Positions 25,878-34,339 of a stretch of DNA of 64,000 nucleotides are shown in pieces. Positions within the stretch are counted from its first letter, which is position 1, and every line of letters starts with the position of its first letter. The DNA is from Streptomyces naganishii JCM 4654 (GTDB lineage: Bacteria > Actinomycetota > Actinomycetes > Streptomycetales > Streptomycetaceae). The stretch is taken from the NCBI RefSeq assembly GCF_014650575.1, contig NZ_BMVF01000013.1, forward strand, positions 62,001-126,000, read 5' to 3'. A model generated the notes under the pieces. It did no database searches and was not told the DNA's origin. It saw nothing but the letters and a program-made list of their open reading frames with translations. The position numbers and the translations under genes were made by a program.

Positions 25878-27116
25878 GTGTCCCGTCGTCTGTTCACCTC
25901 GGAGTCCGTGACCGAGGGCCACCCCGACAAGATCGCCGACCAGATCAGCGACACGATCCTCGACGCGCTGCTGCGCGAGGACCCGGCCTCCCGCGTCGCC
26001 GTCGAGACACTGATCACCACCGGTCTGGTCCACGTGGCCGGCGAGGTCACCACCAAGGCCTACGCGGACATCGCGGCCCTCGTCCGCGGCACCATCCTCC
26101 AGATCGGCTACGACTCCTCGAAGAAGGGCTTCGACGGCGCCTCCTGCGGCGTGTCCGTCTCCATCGGCGCGCAGTCCCCGGACATCGCCCAGGGCGTCGA
26201 CACCGCCTACGAGACCCGGGTCGAGGGCGACGACGACGAGCTGGACCGGCAGGGCGCGGGCGACCAGGGCCTGATGTTCGGCTACGCCTGCGACGAGACG
26301 CCGGAGCTGATGCCGCTGCCGATCCACCTCGCGCACCGGCTCTCCCGCCGCCTGACCGAGGTCCGCAAGGACGGCACCGTGCCCTACCTGCGCCCGGACG
26401 GCAAGACACAGGTCACCATCGAGTACGACGGCGACCGGGCCGTACGCCTGGACACGGTGGTGGTCTCCGCGCAGCACGCCGCGGGCGTCGACCTGGAGTC
26501 GCTGCTCGTGCCGGACGTGCGGCAGTACGTCGTCGAGCCCGTGCTGCGGCAACTCGCCGCCGACGGCGTGAAGCTGGACACCGAGGGCCACCGGCTGCTG
26601 GTCAACCCCACCGGGCGGTTCGAGATCGGCGGCCCGATGGGCGACGCCGGCCTGACCGGCCGCAAGATCATCATCGACACGTACGGCGGCATGGCCCGCC
26701 ACGGCGGCGGCGCCTTCTCCGGCAAGGACCCCTCCAAGGTGGACCGCTCGGCGGCGTACGCGATGCGCTGGGTCGCCAAGAACGTCGTCGCGGCGGGCCT
26801 GGCCTCCCGCTGCGAGGTGCAGGTCGCGTACGCGATCGGCAAGGCCGAGCCGGTCGGCCTGTTCGTGGAGACCTTCGGCACCGCCAAGGTCGACCACGAG
26901 AAGATCGAGAAGGCGATCGACGAGGTCTTCGACCTCCGCCCGGCCGCGATCATCCGCGACCTGGACCTGCTCCGCCCGATCTACGCCCGGACCGCCGCCT
27001 ACGGCCACTTCGGCCGTGAGCTGCCCGACTTCACCTGGGAGCGCACCGACCGCGTGGACGCCCTGCGTGAGGCTGCCGGGCTGCCCGGGTCCGCGTCCGG
27101 CGCCGGCCGGGCCTGA
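25878..27116 (+). CDS. metK: S-adenosylmethionine synthetase
   Basis: 412 residues, full-length MetK: FTSESVTEGHPDKIADQISD at the N-terminus, GAGDQGLMFGYA (ATP site hexapeptide-like), and GGGAFSGKDPSKVDRSAAY, the P-loop-like signature. Makes SAM from methionine and ATP. GTG 25878 has AGGAGGA. As an in-cluster copy it raises SAM supply for the methyltransferases at 25038 and perhaps 38744. Confidence 0.95.
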   Translation: MSRRLFTSESVTEGHPDKIADQISDTILDALLREDPASRVAVETLITTGLVHVAGEVTTKAYADIAALVRGTILQIGYDSSKKGFDGASCGVSVSIGAQSPDIAQGVDTAYETRVEGDDDELDRQGAGDQGLMFGYACDETPELMPLPIHLAHRLSRRLTEVRKDGTVPYLRPDGKTQVTIEYDGDRAVRLDTVVVSAQHAAGVDLESLLVPDVRQYVVEPVLRQLAADGVKLDTEGHRLLVNPTGRFEIGGPMGDAGLTGRKIIIDTYGGMARHGGGAFSGKDPSKVDRSAAYAMRWVAKNVVAAGLASRCEVQVAYAIGKAEPVGLFVETFGTAKVDHEKIEKAIDEVFDLRPAAIIRDLDLLRPIYARTAAYGHFGRELPDFTWERTDRVDALREAAGLPGSASGAGRA

Positions 27117-27132
27117 AGCCGAGGAGAACGCC

Positions 27133-28116
27133 GTGCGTATCGCCGTGTCGGGCTCCATCGCGATCGACCACCTCATGGTCTACCCGGGCCGGTTCGCGGA
27201 GCAGATCCTCAGCGAGATGGTCGAGCACGTGTCCCTGTCCTTCCTCGCCGACCACCTGGAGGTACGGGAGGGAGGCGTGGGCGCGAACATCTCCTTCGGC
27301 ATGGGCCGCCTCGGCCTGCGGCCGATCCTCGTCGCCGCCGCGGGCGTCGACTTCGCCGCCTACGGGGAGCGGCTGCGGGAGGCCGGCGTGGACACCGCCT
27401 CCGTGCGGGTCAGCGAGACCCTGCACACCGCCCGCTTCGTGTGCACCACGGACACCGACCAGAACCAGATCGCCACGTTCTACGCGGGCGCCATGGCCGA
27501 GGCCGGCCGCATCGACCTCGCCGAGGTGCACCGGCGCGCCGGCGGTCTGGGCCTGGTGCTCGTCGGCGCCGACGACCCCGCGGCCATGCTGCGGCACACC
27601 GCCACCGCGCACGCGCTGGGCGTGCCGGTCGCGGCCGACCCCTCCCAGCAACTGGCCCGGCTCGACACCGAGCAGACGCGGCGCCTGGTGGACGGGGCGC
27701 GGCTGCTGTTCACCAACGAGTACGAGAGCGCCCTGCTGCGCGAGCGCACCGGCTGGAGCGAGCAGGAGGTGCTGCGGCGGGTGGGCACCTGGGTCGTCAC
27801 CCGCGGCGCACAGGGCGTGTCCCTGCTGGCCAACGGCGGGCGGCGGACGGACGTGCCGGCGGTCGCGGCGCAGGACGTCGTGGACCCGACGGGCGTCGGC
27901 GACGCCTTCCGGGCCGGCTTCCTCGCCGGCCTTGCCTGGCGGCTGCCGTACGAGCGGGCCGCCCAACTGGGCTGCGCGCTGGCCACGCTGGTCCTCTCGA
28001 CCGTCGGCACCCAGGAGTACAAGCTGCTGCCCTCGGAGGTCCTGGCCCGGATCGGTGGCGCCTACGGCCCCGAGGCGGCCCGGGAGATCGGGACTCACCT
28101 GGGGAGCGGCACATGA
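27133..28116 (+). CDS. PfkB-family carbohydrate kinase (adenosine kinase-like)
   Basis: 327 residues. PfkB fold with N-terminal VSGSIAIDHLM, glycine pair GGVGANISFGMGRLG, and C-terminal signature DVVDPTGVGDAFRAGF with the catalytic Asp. Closest in type to bacterial adenosine kinases found beside metK and metF in Streptomyces clusters, where they clear adenosine left after methylation. A role in phosphorylating a nucleoside intermediate is a real alternative in this setting. AGGAG precedes GTG 27133; 16 bases after metK. No S-adenosylhomocysteine hydrolase gene is present. Confidence 0.87.
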   Translation: MRIAVSGSIAIDHLMVYPGRFAEQILSEMVEHVSLSFLADHLEVREGGVGANISFGMGRLGLRPILVAAAGVDFAAYGERLREAGVDTASVRVSETLHTARFVCTTDTDQNQIATFYAGAMAEAGRIDLAEVHRRAGGLGLVLVGADDPAAMLRHTATAHALGVPVAADPSQQLARLDTEQTRRLVDGARLLFTNEYESALLRERTGWSEQEVLRRVGTWVVTRGAQGVSLLANGGRRTDVPAVAAQDVVDPTGVGDAFRAGFLAGLAWRLPYERAAQLGCALATLVLSTVGTQEYKLLPSEVLARIGGAYGPEAAREIGTHLGSGT

Positions 28117-28138
28117 GCGCGCGGACCGGAGGCCGGCG

Positions 28139-29032
28139 ATGACGACCCTGCGTGCCGCGCTCGACCGGGGAACGCCCACGTTCTCCTTCGAGTTCTTCCC
28201 GCCGAGGACCGAGGCCGGGGCGCGGACCCTGTGGCAGGCGATACGCCGTGTCGAGCAACTGGCCCCGGACTTCGTGTCGGTGACCTACGGCGCGGGCGGC
28301 TCCTCCCGGGACCGCACCGTCGCGCTGACTAAGCGGATCACCGCCGAGACCACCCTGCGTCCCGTCGCGCACCTCACCGCGGTCGGCCACTCGGTGTCCG
28401 AACTGCGCCAGATCATCGGCCAGTACGCCGACGCCGGCGTGCGGGACGTCCTCGCGCTGCGCGGTGACCCGCCCGGCGCACCCGGCGGACCGTGGGTCCC
28501 GCACCCCGACGGCTTCACCTACGCCCACGAACTGGTCTCCCTGGTGCGGGAGTCGGGGGACTTCAGCATCGGTGTCGCCGCGTTCCCCGAGCGCCACCCG
28601 CGCTCACCCGACTGGGACAGCGACATCCGGCACTTCGTCGCCAAGTGCCGGGCCGGCGCCGACTACGCCATCACGCAGATGTTCTTCCACGTGGAGGACT
28701 ATCTGCGGCTGCGGGACCGGGTGGCGGCGGCCGGCTGCGGCATCCCGATCATCCCGGAGATCATGCCGGCCACCGACGCCCGCCAGATCCGCCGCTTCGC
28801 CGAGCTGAGCGGAGCCGCCTTCCCCGAGGACCTGGCCCATCGCCTGGAGGCGGCCGCCCACGACCCGGAGCAGGGCCACCGCATCGGCGTCGAGTACGCC
28901 ACCGCGATGGCCGAGCGTCTCCTCGCCGAGGGCGCGCCCGGCCTGCACTACATCACCCTCAACCGGTCCACGGCGACGCTGGAGGTCCACCGCGGCGTAC
29001 GGCCCCGGCGGCCGGCGCTGACCGCCAACTGA
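28139..29032 (+). CDS. metF: Methylenetetrahydrofolate reductase
   Basis: 297 residues, FAD-dependent TIM barrel: FSFEFFPPRTEAG at the N-terminus, FVSVTYGAGGSSRDRT, LRGDPP, and ADYAITQMFFHVEDYLRLRD. Reduces methylene-THF to methyl-THF for methionine synthesis. Lies 22 bases after the kinase gene. With metK and the kinase it forms a methyl-cycle support cassette. Confidence 0.94.
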   Translation: MTTLRAALDRGTPTFSFEFFPPRTEAGARTLWQAIRRVEQLAPDFVSVTYGAGGSSRDRTVALTKRITAETTLRPVAHLTAVGHSVSELRQIIGQYADAGVRDVLALRGDPPGAPGGPWVPHPDGFTYAHELVSLVRESGDFSIGVAAFPERHPRSPDWDSDIRHFVAKCRAGADYAITQMFFHVEDYLRLRDRVAAAGCGIPIIPEIMPATDARQIRRFAELSGAAFPEDLAHRLEAAAHDPEQGHRIGVEYATAMAERLLAEGAPGLHYITLNRSTATLEVHRGVRPRRPALTAN

Positions 29033-29052
29033 TATTCACCGAACGGCACTTG

Positions 29053-29082
29053 TGGCGCGGCCCGCCCCCGCGGGCCGCGCCA
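29053..29082. terminator. Bidirectional hairpin terminator
   Basis: TGGCGCGGCCCGC and GCGGGCCGCGCCA pair around CCCC, between the convergent metF and LysR genes. Confidence 0.8.
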
Positions 29083-29085
29083 CTG

Positions 29086-29973
29086 TCACACGGCGGCTTC
29101 GGCGTCGGGCACCCCGAGGACGCGCAGGAACGCCGTGGCCGCGGGGGTGCGGCTGTCCGGGCTCCAGATGATGTACTCGACGCGCGCCGGGGCGTCGACG
29201 ACCTCGATGGTCGTGACGCCGCTGAGCTGGGCCACGTACGCGGCGGGCAGCATCGCCACGCCGAGGCCCTGCCCGACCAGCCGTGCCAGGAAATCCGCGT
29301 TGGTCACCTCGAACGCCACGTCACGGGTCAGGCCGGCGGCGGAGAAGGCCAGGTCGGACTGGGCGCGCCCGGCGGTCTTCGCGGGCAGGTCGACGAACAC
29401 CTCCGAGGACAGCCGGCGCAGGTCGATCGCCGGCTCGTCGGCCAGCGGGTGGTCGGGCGCGACGACGGCGACGAGCCGGTCACGGGCGAGTTCGCGGCAG
29501 CTGACCCCCTCGGGGCGCACCGTGGTGGGCAGCCCCAGGAAGGCCACCTCGATGGCTCTCTGCTTGACCTGCTCGACGAGGTCGTCGCTCGCCCCGACCC
29601 GCAGGCTGATGCGCACCTGCGGATACCGCTGCCGGTAGTCGCGCAGCGCGCCCGGGATGTCGACGGCGGCGACAGAGGGGATCAGCCCGACGGAGAGCCG
29701 CCCGCGGACCTCCCCGACGGCCGCGGCGACCTCGACGGCCGCGCGCTCGGCGGCCTCCAGACACTGGCGGGCCGCCGGCAGGAACGCCGCACCGGCCGGG
29801 GTGAGCCGCACCCGGCGCGTGGTGCGCTCGAACAGCTTCGCCCCCAGCTCCTGCTCCAGACGCGCGATCTGGTGGCTGAGGGCGGACTGGACGACCAGAC
29901 AGCGCTCCGCGGCGCGGGTGAAGCTGTTCGTCTCGGCGACCGCGACCACGTAGCGCATCTGCTGCAGCTCCAT
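29086..29973 (-). CDS. LysR-family transcriptional regulator
   Basis: 295 residues. N-terminal winged helix MELQQMRYVVAVAETNSFTR then AAERCLVVQSALSHQIARLE is classical LysR; the rest is a two-lobed effector domain. It faces away from the second gene block and shares the 206-base control region with the gene at 30180. A palindrome with the T-N11-A pattern lies eight bases upstream of its start, so it probably controls itself and the 30180 operon. The effector is unknown. Confidence 0.92.
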   Translation of the reverse strand: MELQQMRYVVAVAETNSFTRAAERCLVVQSALSHQIARLEQELGAKLFERTTRRVRLTPAGAAFLPAARQCLEAAERAAVEVAAAVGEVRGRLSVGLIPSVAAVDIPGALRDYRQRYPQVRISLRVGASDDLVEQVKQRAIEVAFLGLPTTVRPEGVSCRELARDRLVAVVAPDHPLADEPAIDLRRLSSEVFVDLPAKTAGRAQSDLAFSAAGLTRDVAFEVTNADFLARLVGQGLGVAMLPAAYVAQLSGVTTIEVVDAPARVEYIIWSPDSRTPAATAFLRVLGVPDAEAAV

Positions 29974-29980
29974 GGTGATC

Positions 29981-29997
29981 TATCTTGCCAGAAGATA
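29981..29997. promoter_or_regulatory. LysR-type operator candidate
   Basis: TATCTT-GCCAG-AAGATA, a perfect 6-bp inverted repeat containing T-N11-A, directly before the LysR start. Confidence 0.55.
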
Positions 29998-30179
29998 AAT
30001 GCCATGACAAACATGTGTTGGACTCATTGACGAGGCCGGTCCAGAATTTGAGCGTGCCCACGTCCGGCACCCCAGGACCTTGCCATGACCCGTATTTCTC
30101 TGGTTGACGAGTTCCGGCAGGACGGCGGCAATTCCCCATTCACCCGGATACGCATTCGACCGGAAGGACCGGCTCTTTC

Positions 30180-30824
30180 ATGACCAGCACGCCATCCGCC
30201 CAGCAGGCGAATACCGTAGTCGACATGTGGGTCGACCCGCGCTGCCCGTGGGCGTGGATCACCTCCCGGTGGCTGCTGGAGGTGGAAAAGGTACGGCCCA
30301 TCGAGACGCGTTTTCACATCATGAGCCTTTCCGTGCTCAACCAGGGCCGGGAAGTGCCGGAGAAGTACCGGCAGGGCATGATCGACGGCTGGGGCCCGGT
30401 GCGCGTGTGCATCGCCGCCGAGGAGCGGTACGGCACGGACGTGCTGCGCCCCCTCTACAACGCCATGGGCGCCCTCATCCACCTCAAGCAGGCGGGCCTG
30501 AAGCGGGACATGATGGTCGCCGCGCTCGCCGAGGCCGGGCTGCCGGAGGACCTGGTCGAGGTGGCCGACTCCACCGACCACGACGAGGCGCTGCGCGCGA
30601 GCCACCACGCCGGCATGGACCCTGTCGGCACCGAGGTCGGCACCCCCGTCATCCACGTGCCCGGCCCCGACGGCGAGCTCATCGCGTTCTTCGGCCCGGT
30701 CATCACGCCCGCGCCGCGCGGTGAGGCGGCCGGCCGGCTGTGGGACGGGGTGCTCGCCCTCGCGGGCACTGACGGATTCTTCGAACTGAAGCGCTCGCGC
30801 ACACGCGATGCCATTTTCGACTAG
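30180..30824 (+). CDS. DsbA-family protein (mycothiol-dependent nitroreductase Rv2466c-like)
   Basis: 214-residue thioredoxin-fold protein with a helical insert. The active-site motif is DPRCPWAW: only the first Cys of the C-x-x-C is kept, as in many actinobacterial members that work with mycothiol. GTPVIHVPG carries the cis-Pro. Such proteins reduce disulfides or nitro groups, or act as isomerases. It opens the second block and faces the LysR gene. Possible role: mycothiol-linked detoxification or isomerisation of a reactive product. Confidence 0.8.
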   Translation: MTSTPSAQQANTVVDMWVDPRCPWAWITSRWLLEVEKVRPIETRFHIMSLSVLNQGREVPEKYRQGMIDGWGPVRVCIAAEERYGTDVLRPLYNAMGALIHLKQAGLKRDMMVAALAEAGLPEDLVEVADSTDHDEALRASHHAGMDPVGTEVGTPVIHVPGPDGELIAFFGPVITPAPRGEAAGRLWDGVLALAGTDGFFELKRSRTRDAIFD

Positions 30825-30932
30825 GCATCGCCGCGGCCTTCTGCGCTCAGGAAACGGTGACGTGAACACATTTCTTCCGCCTGGCTTCCGCTGTTGTGGC
30901 GTCAGGTGTATCGCTGCGGAGGACGGTGCGCC

Positions 30933-31889
30933 ATGAACAGTGGCCGGCAACTCCTCAACTCGGGTGTGACGGCGCTGGCGCCGGCGATCTGGGGAAGCAC
31001 GTATCTGGTGACGACCGAGTTGCTGCCGCCGGACCGTCCCCTGCTCGCCACGACCATGCGGGCACTTCCCTCGGGTCTCATTCTGCTGCTCATTTCGCGG
31101 GTGCTGCCCAAGGGCCGGTGGCTGTGGCGTTCCCTGGTGCTCGGGACGCTCAACATCGGCGCGTTCAACCTGCTGCTCTTCGTCGCCGCCTACCGTCTGC
31201 CGGGCGGCATCGCGGCGATGCTCATGTCGGTGCAGCCGATGATCGTGCTGATCCTGGCCGCGCTGCTGATCGGCGACAAGATACGCCCGGTGCACGCGCT
31301 GGCCTGTGCGCTCGGCACGGCCGGAGTGGTCCTGCTGGTGTTCAAGGGGTCCACGGCGCTGGACACGGTCGGTGTGGCCGCCGGCCTCGGCGGTGCGGCC
31401 TGCATGGCCACCGGCATCACCTTCACCAAACGCTGGGGGCGTCCCGAGGGCGTGGGGCTGCTGCCCTTCACCGGTTGGCAGTTGCTGGCCGGCGGGCTGG
31501 TGTCGCTGCCCTTCACCCTCGCCGTCGAGGGGCTGCCCGGCTCGCTGACCGGGACGAACATCTTCGGGTTCGCCTACCTCATCGTCCTCGGCGCGGTCAT
31601 CAGTTACGCGCTGTGGTTCCGCGGGATCGAGAGACTGCCCGTCCTGGCCGTCTCCTTCCTGGCCCTCGGCAGTCCCGTCGTCGCGACCGTCCTCGGCTTC
31701 GTCTTCGAGGACGAGACGTTCTCCGCGCTGCAGATCGTCGGCATCCTCGTGATCCTCGTCGCCGTGATGCTCGCGCAGCCCCGGCCGGCCAAGCCGCAGA
31801 GCCCGCCCTCCGGGACCGGGCCCGCCGGTGAGGAACCCGCCGTGCTCGCGCCCAAGCCCGCCGCGGGCCGGGGCGGAACGCGTTCCTGA
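30933..31889 (+). CDS. EamA/DMT-family exporter (RhtA/YedA type)
   Basis: 318 residues with ten predicted membrane segments in two EamA halves; WGSTYLVTTELLPPDRPLL in the first and TGITFTKRWGRPEG before the second. Such carriers export amino acids, amines or metabolites. GGAGG about eleven bases before ATG 30933. The last 35 residues are a Pro/Gly-rich cytoplasmic tail. Likely export of a pathway product or intermediate. Confidence 0.87.
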   Translation: MNSGRQLLNSGVTALAPAIWGSTYLVTTELLPPDRPLLATTMRALPSGLILLLISRVLPKGRWLWRSLVLGTLNIGAFNLLLFVAAYRLPGGIAAMLMSVQPMIVLILAALLIGDKIRPVHALACALGTAGVVLLVFKGSTALDTVGVAAGLGGAACMATGITFTKRWGRPEGVGLLPFTGWQLLAGGLVSLPFTLAVEGLPGSLTGTNIFGFAYLIVLGAVISYALWFRGIERLPVLAVSFLALGSPVVATVLGFVFEDETFSALQIVGILVILVAVMLAQPRPAKPQSPPSGTGPAGEEPAVLAPKPAAGRGGTRS

Positions 31890-31942
31890 CGTCCCTCTTA
31901 AGTCACCGGCACCTCACTTGAGCAGATTGTTGGAGAGTAGTC

Positions 31943-33172
31943 ATGTCCGTAGCAGAGCAGAAAAACCCGACGTCGGCCGCCAGAGGCTGGATCGGCGTCG
32001 CTGCCATCACCGCCAGTCTTTTCGTCTTCCTCACCACTGAACTGATGCCCGTGGGTCTGCTCACCCCGCTGAGCAAGAGCCTGCACATCTCCGTCGGCAC
32101 CGCCGGTCTCATGGTGACCGCGCAGGGTGTCGCGGCCGGCCTCGGTGTGCCGTTCATCGTGGCCTGGACCCGCCGCGTCAACCGGCGTTACCTCCTGTCC
32201 ACCCTTCTCGCGGTGCTGGCCCTCGGAAATCTCATCACCGCCGTTTCCCCGAATTACCCGCTGATTCTCGCGACGCGTCTGTGCATGGGATTCGCCAGCG
32301 GTGTCTTCTGGGCGATCGGCGTCAGCATGGCCATGCGCATCGTGCCCGAGCGGCACGCCAGCCGTGCGGCCGCGGTGGTGATGTCCGGCATCTCCATCGC
32401 CACGGTCGTCGGTATTCCGCTCGGCACCATCGTCGAGGCCCACACCAACTGGCGGACCACCTTCGGCATCTGGGCCGGTCTGAGCCTGCTGGTCTTCCTC
32501 GCGGTCGCCGCGGTCATCCCGTCGCTGCCGTCGGACAACGCCGTCTCGGTCCGCGAGGTCTTCGGACTGCCGGTGAAGAACGGGCAGCTGCGCACGGTGC
32601 TGCTCATCGTCATCTTCTTCGTCCTCGGCCACTTCGGCGCGTACACGTTCGTCCGCCCCTACCTGGAGGACGAGGCCGGAGCCGGCTCCACCTTCATCAC
32701 GGTGGTGCTGATCATCTTCGGTATCGGCGGCGCCGTCGGGAACTTCATCGCCGGCTACACGGTCAACCGCAGCCTGCGCGGCACCTTCGTCGTCGGGCTC
32801 GTCGGGCTGCTGGCCGCCCTGCTGCTGCTGCGCGGCATCGGCGACGCGGAGACCGGCGCGGTGATCGCCCTCATCCTGTGGGGCCTGTCCTTCGGCGCGG
32901 TGCAGCTGTCCCAGGTCAACATGACGCTGGCCTCCGCGCCGGAGACGTTCGAGGCCGCGATGTCGCTCAACACCATGGCGTACAACACCTGCATCGCCCT
33001 CGGCGCCCTCTTCGGCGGCCTGATCGTCGACCACATGGGCGTCACCAGGGTCATCTGGTTCGGCGTGATCCTCGCCGCCGCCTCGCTGCTCCTCAGGCTC
33101 GTCACCGGCTGGAAGAAGGAGACCCCGGCACAGTCCGTCTCCGAGGACGACCAGCTGGCCCCCACCGCCTGA
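31943..33172 (+). CDS. MFS transporter (DHA1, arabinose-efflux type)
   Basis: 409 residues, 12 TM. FLTTELMPVGLL in TM1 and ATRLCMGFASGVFWAIGVSM are the signatures of AraJ/YdhP-type exporters. TGGAGAG precedes the ATG. It follows the EamA gene by 53 bases and ends a transcription unit marked by the terminator at 33211. A candidate product exporter and so a second self-protection element. Confidence 0.9.
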   Translation: MSVAEQKNPTSAARGWIGVAAITASLFVFLTTELMPVGLLTPLSKSLHISVGTAGLMVTAQGVAAGLGVPFIVAWTRRVNRRYLLSTLLAVLALGNLITAVSPNYPLILATRLCMGFASGVFWAIGVSMAMRIVPERHASRAAAVVMSGISIATVVGIPLGTIVEAHTNWRTTFGIWAGLSLLVFLAVAAVIPSLPSDNAVSVREVFGLPVKNGQLRTVLLIVIFFVLGHFGAYTFVRPYLEDEAGAGSTFITVVLIIFGIGGAVGNFIAGYTVNRSLRGTFVVGLVGLLAALLLLRGIGDAETGAVIALILWGLSFGAVQLSQVNMTLASAPETFEAAMSLNTMAYNTCIALGALFGGLIVDHMGVTRVIWFGVILAAASLLLRLVTGWKKETPAQSVSEDDQLAPTA

Positions 33173-33181
33173 CGGGGCCGT

Positions 33182-33244
33182 CCTCGCGATTTCCGCGAGG
33201 CCACGCGCATCCCCTTGGCCGGCAATCCCCCGACGGCCAAGGGG
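33182..33244 (+). terminator. Double hairpin terminator after the MFS gene
   Basis: CCTCGCG/CGCGAGG (33182-33200) is followed by CCCCTTGGCC/GGCCAAGGGG (33211-33244, 10-bp perfect stem, 14-base loop). The remaining part of the 33173-33534 gap has no gene and should carry the promoter of the next operon. Confidence 0.8.
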
Positions 33245-33534
33245 AGCTGCGCGTTGCCATTTCCGCTTTTCCGGCCGACAGAATTCGGCACCACCGACCG
33301 TGGCATTTTTCGGCACTCAATGACTGAATTGCGACCTGTCGCCGCAAGGACCCGTGCTCCATGATTGGTTCAGGCCAGCTTCAGGGACGCTGTATTCGCG
33401 GTAATGAACAGATCCGTCCCGGCAGTGCCTTTGCCCGCGGTGCGCAGAAATCCGCACCGGGCCTTCGTGCGTGAATCCGGAAAGTTTCGCCGGACTTGAT
33501 CCGGGCCACCCCCTCAACCAGGAGTAGAAGCAGG

Positions 33535-34293
33535 ATGACGACAAGCACCGCACCCGCGCTGCACGACCAGGTCACCTCCTTCGTGGACGAGCTGGAGCAC
33601 CACAAGGTCTACACGAACGACTACTTCAAGTACCTCGAGGAAACCCAGTGGAACAGCCGCACCTACGACTTCCACCGGGCCAACTTCTTCCACCGCACCG
33701 AGGGCACGGTCAAGGGCATAGCCCACGTGTGCGCCCAGGCCGCCGCCCACGACGACCGTGACACCCTGACCCTGTTCTCCTTCATCCTCAACGAGGAAGC
33801 CGGGTACGGCGAGCCCGAGAAGTGCCACGAGGTGCTGATGGAGAACGCCCACAACCTGCTCGGCGAGGTCGAGTTCGGGCTGGCGCCCCTGAGCGTCAAG
33901 GAGGCCCGCGACAGCGCCCTGGTCATCCCCGAGACGTTCGCCTACCGCGAGCGCACCCGGGAACTGGTGGGCGGCAGCTACCAGCGCATGCTGGGCGTCG
34001 CGATGGCCCTGGAGTCCCACGCCGACACCATGCTCCAGGTCTGCCGCACCGCCTTCCGCAACAACAACACCGGCCTGCCGGCGACCGAGTTCGTCGAGAA
34101 GGTCGAGATCTACTTCAACGTCCACGTCGGGGACCAGGGCGTCGAGGAGCGCCACGCCGCCGACGCGCGCAAGTGCGTCCTGAACAACGTCCGCACCGAG
34201 GCCGACCTCGCCGAGATCGCCTACGGCGCCACCGAGACCCTCGACATCCAGCTCCAGATGTGGAACGCCATGTACAAGGCGGTCACGAGCTGA
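33535..34293 (+). CDS. Haem-oxygenase-like diiron oxidase (iron-containing redox enzyme family)
   Basis: 252 residues, all-helical. Ligand-type motifs: Glu in FFHRTEGTVKGIAH, ILNEEAGYGEPEKCHEVLM, AMALESHADTM, and EIYFNVHVGDQGVEERHAAD, matching the E..H / E..H..D/H pattern of haem-oxygenase-like diiron enzymes (UndA, BesC, SznF central domain, CADD). These use O2 to N-oxygenate, decarboxylate or fragment amino acids. AGGAG lies before ATG 33535. It leads a new operon with an aminotransferase 47 bases on, suggesting an amino-acid-derived substrate. Confidence 0.82.
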   Translation: MTTSTAPALHDQVTSFVDELEHHKVYTNDYFKYLEETQWNSRTYDFHRANFFHRTEGTVKGIAHVCAQAAAHDDRDTLTLFSFILNEEAGYGEPEKCHEVLMENAHNLLGEVEFGLAPLSVKEARDSALVIPETFAYRERTRELVGGSYQRMLGVAMALESHADTMLQVCRTAFRNNNTGLPATEFVEKVEIYFNVHVGDQGVEERHAADARKCVLNNVRTEADLAEIAYGATETLDIQLQMWNAMYKAVTS

Positions 34294-34339
34294 GTCCGGG
34301 CTGAGTTTCCCCCCACGACAGAGAGGCAGCTCACCGGAC

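Noticed and set aside
15169..29032. Plain indigoidine pigment cluster
   Set aside because: IndA/PsuG and the NRPS also occur there, but UPRT, PRPP synthetase, TrpF-like and methyl-supply genes go beyond an indigoidine locus. Not fully excluded.
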